From JBMNTU01 sp050945895 (GTDB lineage: Bacteria > Bacillota > Clostridia > Christensenellales > Christensenellaceae), in assembly GCA_050945895.1 (NCBI GenBank), contig JBMNTU010000072.1, positions 1 through 12,274 of the forward strand: a stretch of DNA of 12,274 nt, written 5' to 3'. Position 1 is the first letter of the stretch. Each line of letters starts with the position of its first letter. Below the pieces are notes generated by a model. The model ran no database searches, had not been told where the DNA came from, and worked only from the letters and a program-made list of their open reading frames with translations. A program made the translations under genes and the position numbers. This document shows positions 1 through 6,038 of this stretch, piece after piece.

Positions 1-54
1 TTTATCACTGAGATTGGCACCCGATGCCAGCTCTACCCGCCCACTGCTCTGTAG
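1..54 (+). CDS. Possible 3' end of an upstream phage gene (partial)
   Basis: Frame 1 is open from the window edge to a TAG at 52-54 and reads FITEIGTRCQLYPPTAL. The position just before a holin is where the last tail or baseplate gene of a prophage usually ends, and the sequence is not obviously noise, but 17 residues cannot identify a family. The same frame continues after the TAG for another 15 sense codons (KLMKYYENGS...) to a TAA at 100-102, so the true end could be the later stop if the TAG is a mutation. No other frame does better. Low confidence. Confidence 0.3.
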   Translation, partial: FITEIGTRCQLYPPTAL

Positions 55-126
55 AAATTGATGAAATACTATGAAAACGGAAGCATGAACAAGAAAAACT
101 AAGATTATATAGGGAGGAATATACAA

Positions 127-405
127 ATGGAAATGTTTGACCAATATGCGGTGGCGACCGTCACCGCCGTGTGCGTGGGCGTGGGGTTTGTCCTCAAGCA
201 CGCGCTGGATTTTTTGCCCAACAAATACATCCCGCTCATCCTGGCCGTGTTTGGCATTGCGCTCAACTGCTGGGTAAACGGATTTCAGATGGATATCGAT
301 ATTTTGCTGGGCGGGCTGGCGTCCGGGCTGATGGCCGTGGGTGTGTTCGAATTCGGCAAGCAGATGTTCAAAAAAGGCGGGGGTGGTGACGAAAATGGTC
401 ATTGA
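127..405 (+). CDS. Phage holin (holin superfamily V / A118-Hol44 type)
   Basis: A 92-residue hydrophobic protein that would form membrane lesions and release the endolysin at the end of a lytic cycle. It has three predicted membrane segments, at about residues 8-28, 34-52 and 57-77, with the NKYIPLI start of segment 2 and the GGLASGLMAVG glycine-rich segment 3 seen in short Gram-positive holins, and then a charged tail (KKGGGGDENGH). Length fits the family. The start is supported by AGGGAGG at 111-117, nine bases upstream. The stop overlaps the next start, so the two genes are translationally coupled. No endolysin gene is visible to the right, so it may lie to the left of the window. The exact holin family is inference; the holin call is fairly firm. 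Confidence 0.8.
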   Translation: MEMFDQYAVATVTAVCVGVGFVLKHALDFLPNKYIPLILAVFGIALNCWVNGFQMDIDILLGGLASGLMAVGVFEFGKQMFKKGGGGDENGH

Positions 406-706
406 GCTATCCATCATCATCGCCATCATCGGCTGCTTTGTGGGCGTTGCGGGGTGGCTGCGCGGGCGGGACAGCAAGATATCCACAGACAGCGAGTGGA
501 AGGGCACCGTCAACGCCCAGTTGGAGATGATTCTCAAGTTGCTGAACGAAAGCACCGCCGACCATTCTGTGCTGGCCGGAAGGGTGGAAGAAGCCAACGA
601 TAAAAACGAAGCAGCCATCCACGACTTGGACCGCCGCGTGACCATCACCGAGCAAAGCGTTAAATCGGCGCACCGGCGGCTGGACGGGCTGGAAAGCAAA
701 AATTAA
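395..706 (+). CDS. Small membrane-anchored coiled-coil protein of the phage lysis module
   Basis: A 103-residue protein. Residues 3-20 form one N-terminal membrane helix (ELSIIIAIIGCFVGVAGW), followed by a basic RGRDSK stretch and about 80 mostly helical, heptad-like residues with many E, K, L and R. I chose ATG 395 because GGGGGTGG lies just upstream and the gene overlaps the holin stop by 11 bases; the frame is open further upstream but would overlap the holin too much. Small proteins of this architecture commonly sit next to holins (compare haemolysin XhlA-like proteins, which however carry the membrane helix at the C-terminus). The role, perhaps an accessory lysis or membrane-tethering factor, is inferred only from position. 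Last recognisable phage gene on this side. Confidence 0.6.
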   Translation: MVIELSIIIAIIGCFVGVAGWLRGRDSKISTDSEWKGTVNAQLEMILKLLNESTADHSVLAGRVEEANDKNEAAIHDLDRRVTITEQSVKSAHRRLDGLESKN

Positions 707-716
707 TCTAAGGATC

Positions 717-759
717 CGAACAATGGGCCGGTGCGGGAATGCTGCGTCGGCCTTGTTCG
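717..759 (+). terminator. Hairpin after the lysis genes, weak terminator candidate
   Basis: Arms CGAACAATGGGCCG (717-730) and CGGCCTTGTTCG (748-759) pair with a two-base bulge around a 17-base loop. The T-run that follows is poor (TTTG), so termination is uncertain; placement directly after the two lysis genes fits the end of that operon. Confidence 0.4.
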
Positions 760-865
760 TTTGCTGGAAATCAAAAAAGGACACCCTTGCCTGCGCAAAG
801 GGCGGCGCCCGGCGCGATATTACACGCGTATTACTCGGATATAGAATGTAAAATATACCTAAAAG

Positions 866-894
866 TAACAATTCTTTCACAAACTGTATATAAT
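866..894 (+). promoter_or_regulatory. Possible promoter upstream of the SLOG-like gene
   Basis: TAACAA (866-871) and a perfect TATAAT (889-894) are 17 bases apart. The -35 matches only four of six positions. The 14 bases from the -10 onward (TATAATCTATCCAT) are identical to those at the lipoprotein promoter at 5981, which supports a real start region. Confidence 0.4.
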
Positions 895-964
895 CTATCC
901 ATTATATTTTGTTACACTGGTTCCAGGCAATAAAAACAGCACCAAACAGCCGAATTTGTAAGAA

Positions 965-1600
965 TTGCCCCGCGTATCCGGCGGCGTTATTGCCAGCTGC
1001 ACAGGGGAAATAAACAACCAAACGGCTGGGTATGGTTTTACTGCCCGATTCCAGGAAAGGAAGGGTAATGCAATCGAACTGAGAAGAGAAAGAACCATTG
1101 CCGTGCGCGGGCCAAAGCCCGAGGATTTTTCGTTTGCGCTGCGGTTTCCGGACAGGGACTATCAACAGCTTTTGGCAGACATCAGCATCGCCATACTCCA
1201 AAGCATCCACGTTGGCTACGATACCTTTCTGGTGGGAATGGACAAAGGCTTCGAAATCCTCTGCGGGGAATCGGCCAGACGGCTGAGGGAAATAGACGAA
1301 AGCTTCAAAAAAATAAAAGTGGTGGGCGTACTGCCGCGCCCCGGCTACGAACCGCGCTTTGGCGGTGAGTGGAAAGAGCGCTTCCGCGCGCTGGAAGGCA
1401 GGCTGGACGAAACAATCTACCTGGCCGGGCACAAGGAAAACGGCGTCATTCCCGAAAAAGGGCGCTTTATGGTAGCGCATGCAGATGCTTTGCTCTGCTA
1501 CTGCAACGGCAAAGATGCCGCAGTCAAAAGTGCGGTGGACGCCGCAATCGAATCGGGCGTCCGGCTGATCAACCTGGCAAACAGGATAGAAACAGGGTAG
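965..1600 (+). CDS. SLOG / YpsA-like (DUF1273-type) protein, degenerate, start uncertain
   Basis: Up to 211 residues. From about residue 44 it follows the YpsA/SLOG Rossmann-like fold, whose members are thought to bind nucleotides or nucleotide-derived ligands. Landmarks: TIAVRGPKPEDFSF for the usual IAVTGHRPEKL strand and loop; GYDTFLVGMDKGFEILC for the GMALGVD region; VVGVLPRPGYEPRF for the PCPGQ segment; KGRFMVAHADALLCYCNGK for the RNRYMVDNSD..I..WDG motif. Key loop residues are altered (TGHR to RGPK; the final GGT is missing), so ligand binding may be lost or changed. TTG 965 is the only standard in-frame start before the fold and lacks a clear ribosome binding site. A good AAGGAAGGG site (1057-1065) instead serves ATG 1068, which is out of frame and stops after four codons; one added base would join it to the ORF. 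The true start may therefore be near 1068-1079. Confidence 0.6.
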   Translation: MPRVSGGVIASCTGEINNQTAGYGFTARFQERKGNAIELRRERTIAVRGPKPEDFSFALRFPDRDYQQLLADISIAILQSIHVGYDTFLVGMDKGFEILCGESARRLREIDESFKKIKVVGVLPRPGYEPRFGGEWKERFRALEGRLDETIYLAGHKENGVIPEKGRFMVAHADALLCYCNGKDAAVKSAVDAAIESGVRLINLANRIETG

Positions 1601-1654
1601 GGCACATCCAGGATCGATAAGGGGATCGATATATCTTTTGTACGGAAAATGTAG

Positions 1655-1680
1655 AAAACCGCCCAACAAAGCGGTTTTTT
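1655..1680 (+). terminator. Rho-independent terminator after the SLOG-like gene
   Basis: Stem AAAACCGC (1655-1662) pairs with GCGGTTTT (1671-1678) around an eight-base loop and runs into a T-tract. It lies 55 bases after the stop at 1600 and closes this transcription unit. Confidence 0.85.
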
Positions 1681-1719
1681 ACATTTACGTAATATATTCA
1701 CAATTTGTTCAAAAAAATT

Positions 1720-1736
1720 ATTACATTTTTATTACA
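1720..1736 (-). promoter_or_regulatory. WalR (YycF) box-like direct repeat, minus orientation
   Basis: The + strand reads ATTACA-TTTTT-ATTACA, that is TGTAAT-N5-TGTAAT on the minus strand. This is an exact match to the TGTWAH-N5-TGTWAH consensus known for the WalRK (YycFG) cell-wall regulator in Bacillus and Staphylococcus. It ends six bases before the -35 of the promoter at 1743. The surrounding sequence is very A+T-rich, so chance is possible. Confidence 0.4.
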
Positions 1737-1742
1737 AAAGTC

Positions 1743-1771
1743 TTTACAAACTAAAAATGTTGTGCTAGAAT
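1743..1771 (+). promoter_or_regulatory. Strong vegetative promoter of a short untranslated unit
   Basis: TTTACA (1743-1748), a 17-base spacer and TAGAAT (1766-1771), with TG placed as an extended -10 (1763-1764). Transcription would start near 1778, and the next terminator ends at 1858. Confidence 0.75.
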
Positions 1772-1777
1772 ACCATT

Positions 1778-1858
1778 AAAGCAAATAATTTTTTCTACAT
1801 GTTCCTCCTGTATTATATTCTATCAAAAAAGCGGCCCTTAGCGGGGCCGCTTTTTTTT
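1778..1858 (+). ncRNA. Putative small regulatory RNA of about 80 nt
   Basis: The segment lies between a strong promoter (1743-1771) and a very strong terminator (1825-1858) and has no convincing ORF: an ATG at 1799 has no ribosome binding site and its frame runs through the terminator. The single-stranded middle carries UUCCUCCUG (1802-1810), complementary to Shine-Dalgarno sequences, as in C/U-rich seed regions of known Gram-positive sRNAs. The alternative, a leader and attenuator for DAHP synthase, is weaker because a separate promoter (1923-1951) follows the terminator and no antiterminator pairing is visible. The 5' end is inferred from the promoter. Confidence 0.5.
1825..1858 (+). terminator. 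Strong rho-independent terminator (bidirectional in form)
   Basis: Stem GCGGCCC (1831-1837) and GGGCCGC (1844-1850), extended by six A (1825-1830) pairing with eight T (1851-1858). It would end the short unit that starts near 1778 and insulate the DAHP synthase gene. Confidence 0.9.
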
Positions 1859-1885
1859 GTGCTTCGTCCAAAAGCCGCCCGTTTC

Positions 1886-1902
1886 AAAATTGTAACAATT
1901 TT
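1886..1902. promoter_or_regulatory. Perfect palindrome upstream of the DAHP synthase promoter, possible operator
   Basis: AAAATTGT and ACAATTTT form perfect 8-bp arms around one central base. It lies 20 bases before the -35 at 1923, a usual place for a regulator. No known regulator can be assigned from sequence alone. Confidence 0.4.
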
Positions 1903-1922
1903 CATATTTGTGCGCTTAACAA

Positions 1923-1951
1923 TTGATTAATATTTGCTGCTATACTATAAT
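1923..1951 (+). promoter_or_regulatory. Promoter of the DAHP synthase gene
   Basis: TTGATT (1923-1928), a 17-base spacer and a perfect TATAAT (1946-1951). The start would be near 1958, giving a short leader of about 37 bases before the GTG at 1995. Confidence 0.75.
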
Positions 1952-1994
1952 AATAGACGTTGCCAGATATTACAAATATAAAGAGGTTATTTCA

Positions 1995-3026
1995 GTGATC
2001 ATCATTGTTAAAAAAGACACGCCCAAAGAAAGCATAAGCGCCTTTGTAGAGGAGCTTAAACGAAAAGAGTTCGGCATCCACCTAAGCGAGGGCGAAAACA
2101 CCACCATCATCGGCCTCATCGGCGATACGTCCAAGGTCGATATAGACAAGCTGAAGGCGGCTTCTATCGTAGAAGCGGTGCGCCGCGTCTCAGAGCCGTT
2201 CAAGCAGTCTAACAGAAAGTTCCACCAGAAGGATACCGTCATAGACGTTGCGGGCCGCAAGATCGGCGGCGGGCATTTTGCCGTTATTGCCGGGCCGTGC
2301 TCGGTGGAAAGCGACCCTCAGATTTCAGAGATTACAAAAAGCGTTACGAAAAGCGGCGCAAACATGCTGCGCGGGGGCGCGTTCAAGCCGCGGACCTCGC
2401 CGTATGCGTTTCAGGGGCTGGAAGAGCTGGGCATCGATATACTGCTCAAAAACAAACAGCGCTACAACATACCCATCATATCGGAAATTATGGGTATTTC
2501 CGATATTCCCAGCTTCCGCGAGGTAGACATCATACAGGTAGGCGCGCGCAACATGCAAAACTTCCGCCTGCTCAAGGAGCTGGGCAAGCTGCGGCAGCCT
2601 ATTTTGTTGAAGCGCGGGCTGGCGAATACCGTAGAGGAGCTGCTCATGAGCGCGGAATACATTATGAGCGGCGGAAACGAAAATATCATCCTGTGCGAGC
2701 GGGGCATCCGCACGTTCGAAACATACACCCGCAATACGTTTGATGTTTCGGCCATTCCCGTACTAAAACGGCTGTCCCACCTGCCCGTTGTAGCAGACCC
2801 CAGCCATGCCGCCGGGCATGCGTGGCTGGTAGAGCCGCTTTCCAAGGCGGCCATTGCGGCAGGCGCAGACGGACTGATGATCGAAGTCCACAACGACCCG
2901 GAAAACGCCCTTTCAGACGGCATGCAGTCGCTTACGCCCGCCCAGTTTAGCGAAATCATGCAGCGCCTTGGTGAATACATCCGGCTGGAAGGAAAAACAG
3001 TGGATTACCCGGAAAGCAGGGCATAG
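1995..3026 (+). CDS. aroF: 3-deoxy-7-phosphoheptulonate (DAHP) synthase, type I-beta
   Basis: 343 residues. It condenses phosphoenolpyruvate and erythrose 4-phosphate to DAHP, the committed first step of the shikimate pathway, in the cytoplasm. Residues 1 to about 70 (MIIIVKKDTPKESI...GENTTIIGLIGD) form the ferredoxin-like N-terminal domain that gives aromatic amino acid feedback control in Thermotoga-type enzymes; the rest is the TIM barrel with IAGPCSVES, LRGGAFKPRTSPYAFQG, EIMGISD, VGARNMQN and ADPSHAAGHAW. Metal ligands are C102, H271, E297 and D308, nearly the Thermotoga maritima numbering, so the enzyme should be active. I chose GTG 1995, which has AAGAGG at 1981-1986 and gives the family's usual MIIIVKK start; the frame is open upstream to 1923 but that region is promoter. 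It stands alone, with no other aro gene beside it, so control is probably its own promoter plus feedback. Confidence 0.93.
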   Translation: MIIIVKKDTPKESISAFVEELKRKEFGIHLSEGENTTIIGLIGDTSKVDIDKLKAASIVEAVRRVSEPFKQSNRKFHQKDTVIDVAGRKIGGGHFAVIAGPCSVESDPQISEITKSVTKSGANMLRGGAFKPRTSPYAFQGLEELGIDILLKNKQRYNIPIISEIMGISDIPSFREVDIIQVGARNMQNFRLLKELGKLRQPILLKRGLANTVEELLMSAEYIMSGGNENIILCERGIRTFETYTRNTFDVSAIPVLKRLSHLPVVADPSHAAGHAWLVEPLSKAAIAAGADGLMIEVHNDPENALSDGMQSLTPAQFSEIMQRLGEYIRLEGKTVDYPESRA

Positions 3027-3114
3027 CAGCAAGTATATATCAAAAATATGACGCTTTTGTTCATACCGTAAATTGAAAATATGACAAAAATGTTATAAAT
3101 TGTGCCCGAATAGT

Positions 3115-3131
3115 TGTAAAAGACTTGTAAA
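3115..3131 (+). promoter_or_regulatory. WalR (YycF) box upstream of the cell-wall hydrolase
   Basis: TGTAAA-AGACT-TGTAAA is an exact match to TGTWAH-N5-TGTWAH. WalRK is known to control peptidoglycan hydrolases, including NlpC/P60 proteins, in Bacillus. The box is about 65 bases before the -35 I propose, farther than usual. A second, imperfect array (TTACAATTATTACAATT, about 3270-3286) follows in the leader. Confidence 0.5.
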
Positions 3132-3195
3132 ATATACGAAAAACGAAGCAAATTGAAGGATTTGGAAGCAGTACGCACGTTTAAGAATGTATTTT

Positions 3196-3224
3196 TTGTT
3201 TTATAAGAAATATGAAAATATATT
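3196..3224 (+). promoter_or_regulatory. Promoter candidate of the NlpC/P60 gene
   Basis: TTGTTT (3196-3201), a 17-base spacer and TATATT (3219-3224). It would give a leader of about 85 bases. The rest of the 3027-3314 spacer is A+T-rich and has no gene and no clear terminator for the gene before it. Confidence 0.5.
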
Positions 3225-3314
3225 GATGCATGTGCACTCTGGGTGCCGTTGCCGGAGTGTTAAGTAATTGTTACAATTATTACAATTCAAAACTGGGAGA
3301 GTTATGGAGGCATC

Positions 3315-4733
3315 ATGAGGAAAAGAATTACAATCGGAATTATTGTCGCAATGCTGCTTATAGCAATCTTTCCGGCATCCGCGCTGGCGGTGGAAAGGCA
3401 CGAAGTGCTGCAAATCGGCGATGAAGACGAGTGGGTGCGCGAGCTACAGGAAAAGCTGTACGAGCTCGAATACCTGAAGGTGGGCCCCACCGGATACTTT
3501 GGAACAAATACGCAGCGCGCCGTGCTGGATTACCAGAACGACAGCGGGCTGTCTTCAGACGGAAAGGCCGGCCCGCTTACGCGCAAAGCGCTGCTGGGCG
3601 ACGCCTATGCAGATATAGACAATTCGCGCGTGGTGAACAATACCTACCAGCAGGAAGGCGAACCGGCGCAGCAAAAAACACAGACAGAAGCCGACGGCCA
3701 AGATACGACAATCGGCTCGCTGGGGCTTTCGCCCGGCGATAAAGGCGACGAGATCGCCAAGCTGCAAACGCGGCTCAAAGAGCTGGAGTATTACGATTAC
3801 GGCTCCATAACGGGCTATTATGGCCCGGTTACGCAGGAATCCGTCAAAAAATTCCAGCGTACGCACGGCCTGACGGCAGACGGTGTAATGAACGCGAGCA
3901 CAATGGAAGTTTTAAACTCCGGAAGCGCGCGCTACTATACAATGTACCCGGGCGACCGCTCGGACGACATCCGCGCAATGCAAGACCGCCTGCGTGAACT
4001 GGGCTATTTCAGCGCCAGCTCGACGGGCTACTATGGGCCCATCACGCTTTCCGCCGTGCAAATGTTCCAGGAGGCCAACGGCCTTGTTGTAGACGGAAAA
4101 GCAGGCAAAAATACACGCGGCGTACTGTTTTCGGATACGGCCGTTGCAGCAAGCGGCGGTGCGGCAGCGCCTGCGGCTTCGCAGCAGCAACAGCCCGCAG
4201 CAGAGCAACAACCTGCGCCCGAACAACAACAGCAGCCCGCAACCGAACAGCAGCCGGAAGCAGAGCAGCAGCCTGCGCCCGAGCAGCAGCAAACAGTGGA
4301 ACAGCCACCGGCAGCAGAGCAACCGGCTCCGGCCCCCTCTGCGCCCAGCGGCAGTATAGACAAATTGATGGAGGTCGCAAATTCTCAACTGGGTAAGGGG
4401 TATACCTACGGCAGCAACGGCCCTTCGACGTTCGACTGCTCTGGGTTTGTGTATTACTCGCTTAAGAATTCCGGCTTTGCAACAAGCAGGATGAGCTCCG
4501 CAGGCTATTCAAACGTATCTGCGTGGACATCCGTGCCGGATATGAACTCGCTTCAGGTGGGCGACATCGTATTTTTCAAATCGGACAAAAGCTCTGTTAT
4601 AAGCCATTCCGGCATTTATATGGGAGGTGGAAGCTTTATCCATTCGGCTCCGTCGAGCGGCGGCGTTGCCATCAGCACGATGACCTCCGGGTATTACAAC
4701 AGGAATTACGTCTCTGCAAAACGGATCGTGTAA
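3315..4733 (+). CDS. Secreted NlpC/P60 peptidoglycan endopeptidase with three peptidoglycan-binding domains
   Basis: 472 residues, exported to the cell wall, where such enzymes cut stem-peptide bonds (typically D-iGlu-mDAP or a cross-link). Residues 1-25 are a signal peptide (basic MRKR, hydrophobic core, ASALA cleavage site). Three PG_binding_1 repeats follow at about 31-95, 137-203 and 211-273, each with the (L)REL.YF..TGYYG..T..AV..FQ...GL..DG pattern. A low-complexity P/Q/E linker (about 287-345) spans the wall. The C-terminal NlpC/P60 domain (347-472) keeps the catalytic Cys375 in FDCSGFV, His431 in SHSGIYMG and His443 in FIHSAPSS. ATG 3315 has GGAGG at 3306-3310. It is monocistronic, with its own promoter and terminator. 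Its signal peptide and wall-binding repeats fit a housekeeping or septation hydrolase better than a phage endolysin. Confidence 0.93.
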   Translation: MRKRITIGIIVAMLLIAIFPASALAVERHEVLQIGDEDEWVRELQEKLYELEYLKVGPTGYFGTNTQRAVLDYQNDSGLSSDGKAGPLTRKALLGDAYADIDNSRVVNNTYQQEGEPAQQKTQTEADGQDTTIGSLGLSPGDKGDEIAKLQTRLKELEYYDYGSITGYYGPVTQESVKKFQRTHGLTADGVMNASTMEVLNSGSARYYTMYPGDRSDDIRAMQDRLRELGYFSASSTGYYGPITLSAVQMFQEANGLVVDGKAGKNTRGVLFSDTAVAASGGAAAPAASQQQQPAAEQQPAPEQQQQPATEQQPEAEQQPAPEQQQTVEQPPAAEQPAPAPSAPSGSIDKLMEVANSQLGKGYTYGSNGPSTFDCSGFVYYSLKNSGFATSRMSSAGYSNVSAWTSVPDMNSLQVGDIVFFKSDKSSVISHSGIYMGGGSFIHSAPSSGGVAISTMTSGYYNRNYVSAKRIV

Positions 4734-4764
4734 ACCTGGCAAATAATTGAACAATTGAAAAGAG

Positions 4765-4792
4765 AAAACCCCGCTACACCAGCGGGGTTTTT
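4765..4792 (+). terminator. Rho-independent terminator of the NlpC/P60 gene
   Basis: Perfect 11-bp stem AAAACCCCGCT (4765-4775) and AGCGGGGTTTT (4781-4791) around the loop ACACC, ending in T residues, 30 bases after the stop. Confidence 0.93.
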
Positions 4793-4803
4793 GCTGCGTA
4801 AGA

Positions 4804-5470
4804 TTTGAAATCTTTGATTTTGCCGGCGGAAGGTATACCGTCGCAGGCGGTAGGGCGAAGTAGCGCAGCTCGGATGTGCGAGATTTACTGCGCGATAATT
4901 AAAAGGAAAGATTTATTTTCCGGGGGCAGGCCCGTTGGGCCCACGCTTCGTATGGGCGTTGCCCTCCTTGCCAGTCGGCACCGCCGCATACTACGCGGGC
5001 TCATGCGTCGCTGTATCCCGCTTTGGCGGGCTCATGCGTCGCTGTATCCCGCTTTGGCGGGCGCTCCTCTTCGCCCCCAAACCCCCGCCGGGGGAACCGG
5101 AACGACCGCCGCCAGATGGCGGATAAAGGAAGTGGAGGTTCGGCTGAGTGCGAGGCGATTGCGACCGAAACCTGAGAGGGAAGCAAGAGACCGCAACGAA
5201 GCCCCGTCCCAATGTTCCCCCGCGCTTACGGGGGTGCGCTGCGGATTCGCTGCGCCGTTGGCTTGCTTATCGCGCGCTTACCCGCCTTCGCTTGTCGCTG
5301 CATCTGCCCATCGGGGCAGCGCTCCAGCTCGGCCCTCCGATGGCTGATGCGGATGCCTGACGGTCGAAATCTTTGATTTCGCCAGCGGAAGGTATACCGC
5401 CGCAGGCGGTAGGGCTAAGGGCAAAGGCAAGGGCAAGTTGTGTGGGATGTGGCGATGTACACTTTACCGT
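4804..5470. repeat. G+C-rich composite repeat block without genes
   Basis: Made of short modules that recur elsewhere in the window. The edges are two copies of a module with GAAATC-TTT-GATTT and GCGGAAGGTATACCG (4804-4855 and 5364-5415); a third related copy is at 6800-6830. Between them are a 31-bp perfect tandem duplication (4997-5057, GGGCTCATGCGTCGC...), CCGCCAGATGGCGG palindromes (5108-5124), and a run reading CGCTTACGGGGGTGCGCTGCGG. ORFs crossing it on both strands are rich in R, P, A and S, have no family-like sequence and are repeat artefacts. No ribosome binding site or promoter was seen. Confidence 0.75.
4997..5057. repeat. 31-bp perfect tandem duplication
   Basis: Two identical, adjacent 31-base units beginning GGGCTCATGCGTCGCTGTAT and ending CTTTGGC, at about 4997-5027 and 5028-5058. 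An inverted, diverged relative (GCCAGATGGCGGATGCAGCG...) lies at about 7455-7490, and a fragment (CTCATGCGTCCCG...TTGGCGG) at about 12067-12087. Confidence 0.8.
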
Positions 5471-5495
5471 AACGAGGTGCAGAGGCAAACGAATG

Positions 5496-5680
5496 CCGCC
5501 CAAAACGGTTTTGGGCGGAACAATCGCGCGCGTCGGCGCGTCTGGTTTTGGTTCCTTTTGCCTATTGCAGTTTCTCAAATGGTTGGTTACTAACCATTTG
5601 CAAGAAAGTGCTATGCAGCGAACCTTTTCAGGTCGCGTTAGCGACCTATGTTAAGTTGATACGCTGTAAACAAAAGGAAC
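5496..5680. repeat. Cluster of perfect palindromes inside 10-bp inverted repeats
   Basis: In order: arms CCGCCCAAAAC/GTTTTGGGCGG (5496-5518, one-base centre); an outer inverted repeat GTTCCTTTTG (5551-5560) and CAAAAGGAAC (5671-5680); inside it CAAATGGTT/AACCATTTG (5576-5600) and AGGTCGC/GCGACCT (5630-5647). No ORF fits. The 130-bp unit with inverted ends resembles a miniature, non-autonomous element, but I cannot show target duplications or other copies. Confidence 0.6.
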
Positions 5681-5750
5681 GCCCGCCGGCGAGGCAGTAG
5701 AACGAAGATGCAGGTGGGAGAAAGAGTGGGGATATAAAGATTTGCGCTGG

Positions 5751-5945
5751 GCGAAGAGGCGGAAGATGATGGATAGGCGGTAGAGCCGCCGCCAATAACG
5801 CCGCCTGCCCATAGCCCTGGCGCCGGGGCGGTGGTAGAAAAGGGAAGAAGGCAAGGGCGGAAGATGACGAATAGACAGTAGAGCCGCCGCATAGAACGCT
5901 GTTTATTCGCAGCCCTAACGTCGGGGCAAGGCAGAAAAGAAGGGT
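5751..5945. repeat. Two copies of a ~100-bp G+C-rich dispersed repeat
   Basis: Copy A (about 5751-5862) reads GGATAGGCGGTAGAGCCGCC, then ATAACGCCGCCTGCCC, GCCCTGGCGCCGGGGCGGTGG and GAAGGCAAGGGCGGA; copy B (about 5863-5945) is a diverged version. Two better-matching copies occur at about 7014-7100 and 7262-7362. All are in the same orientation. The segment between the palindromes and copy A (5681-5750) shows nothing recognisable. Confidence 0.75.
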
Positions 5946-5957
5946 AAATATCCGGAT

Positions 5958-5986
5958 TTGAAAAATAGCGCGTATGGGCGTATAAT
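5958..5986 (+). promoter_or_regulatory. Strong promoter of the lipoprotein gene
   Basis: TTGAAA (5958-5963), a 17-base spacer and a perfect TATAAT (5981-5986), 52 bases before the ATG at 6039. Confidence 0.85.
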
Positions 5987-6038
5987 CTATCCATGAAGGG
6001 GAGCTGGGAAGGCTTTTTCTTTCGGAAAGGGTGGACAG

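Larger units (their letters stand above)
707..964. other. Intergenic spacer after the prophage lysis module
   Basis: Apart from the hairpin and a weak promoter described separately, I see no gene here. The left half (to about 830) is G+C-rich and the right half (830-950) is A+T-rich, so a boundary between phage and host DNA may lie in it. I could not find a tRNA end or a duplicated attachment core within the window. ORFs on either strand have no family-like sequence. Confidence 0.5.

Noticed and set aside
902..1669. Minus-strand open frame of 255 codons opposite the SLOG-like gene
   Set aside because: The plus strand carries recognisable fold motifs; the minus translation is F/A/H-rich shadow sequence.
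1799..1930. Leader peptide (MFLLYYILSKK...) with Phe/Tyr codons before DAHP synthase
   Set aside because: No ribosome binding site, the frame runs through the terminator to a TAA near 1930, only three aromatic codons, and no alternative antiterminator pairing was seen, so classical attenuation is not supported.
4997..5058. CRISPR-like array
   Set aside because: Only two directly adjacent 31-bp copies without spacers; a simple tandem duplication.
4805..5347. Plus-strand open frame of 180 codons in the repeat block
   Set aside because: Arises from G+C-rich repeats with few stop codons; contains the 31-bp tandem duplication and no recognisable domain or ribosome binding site.
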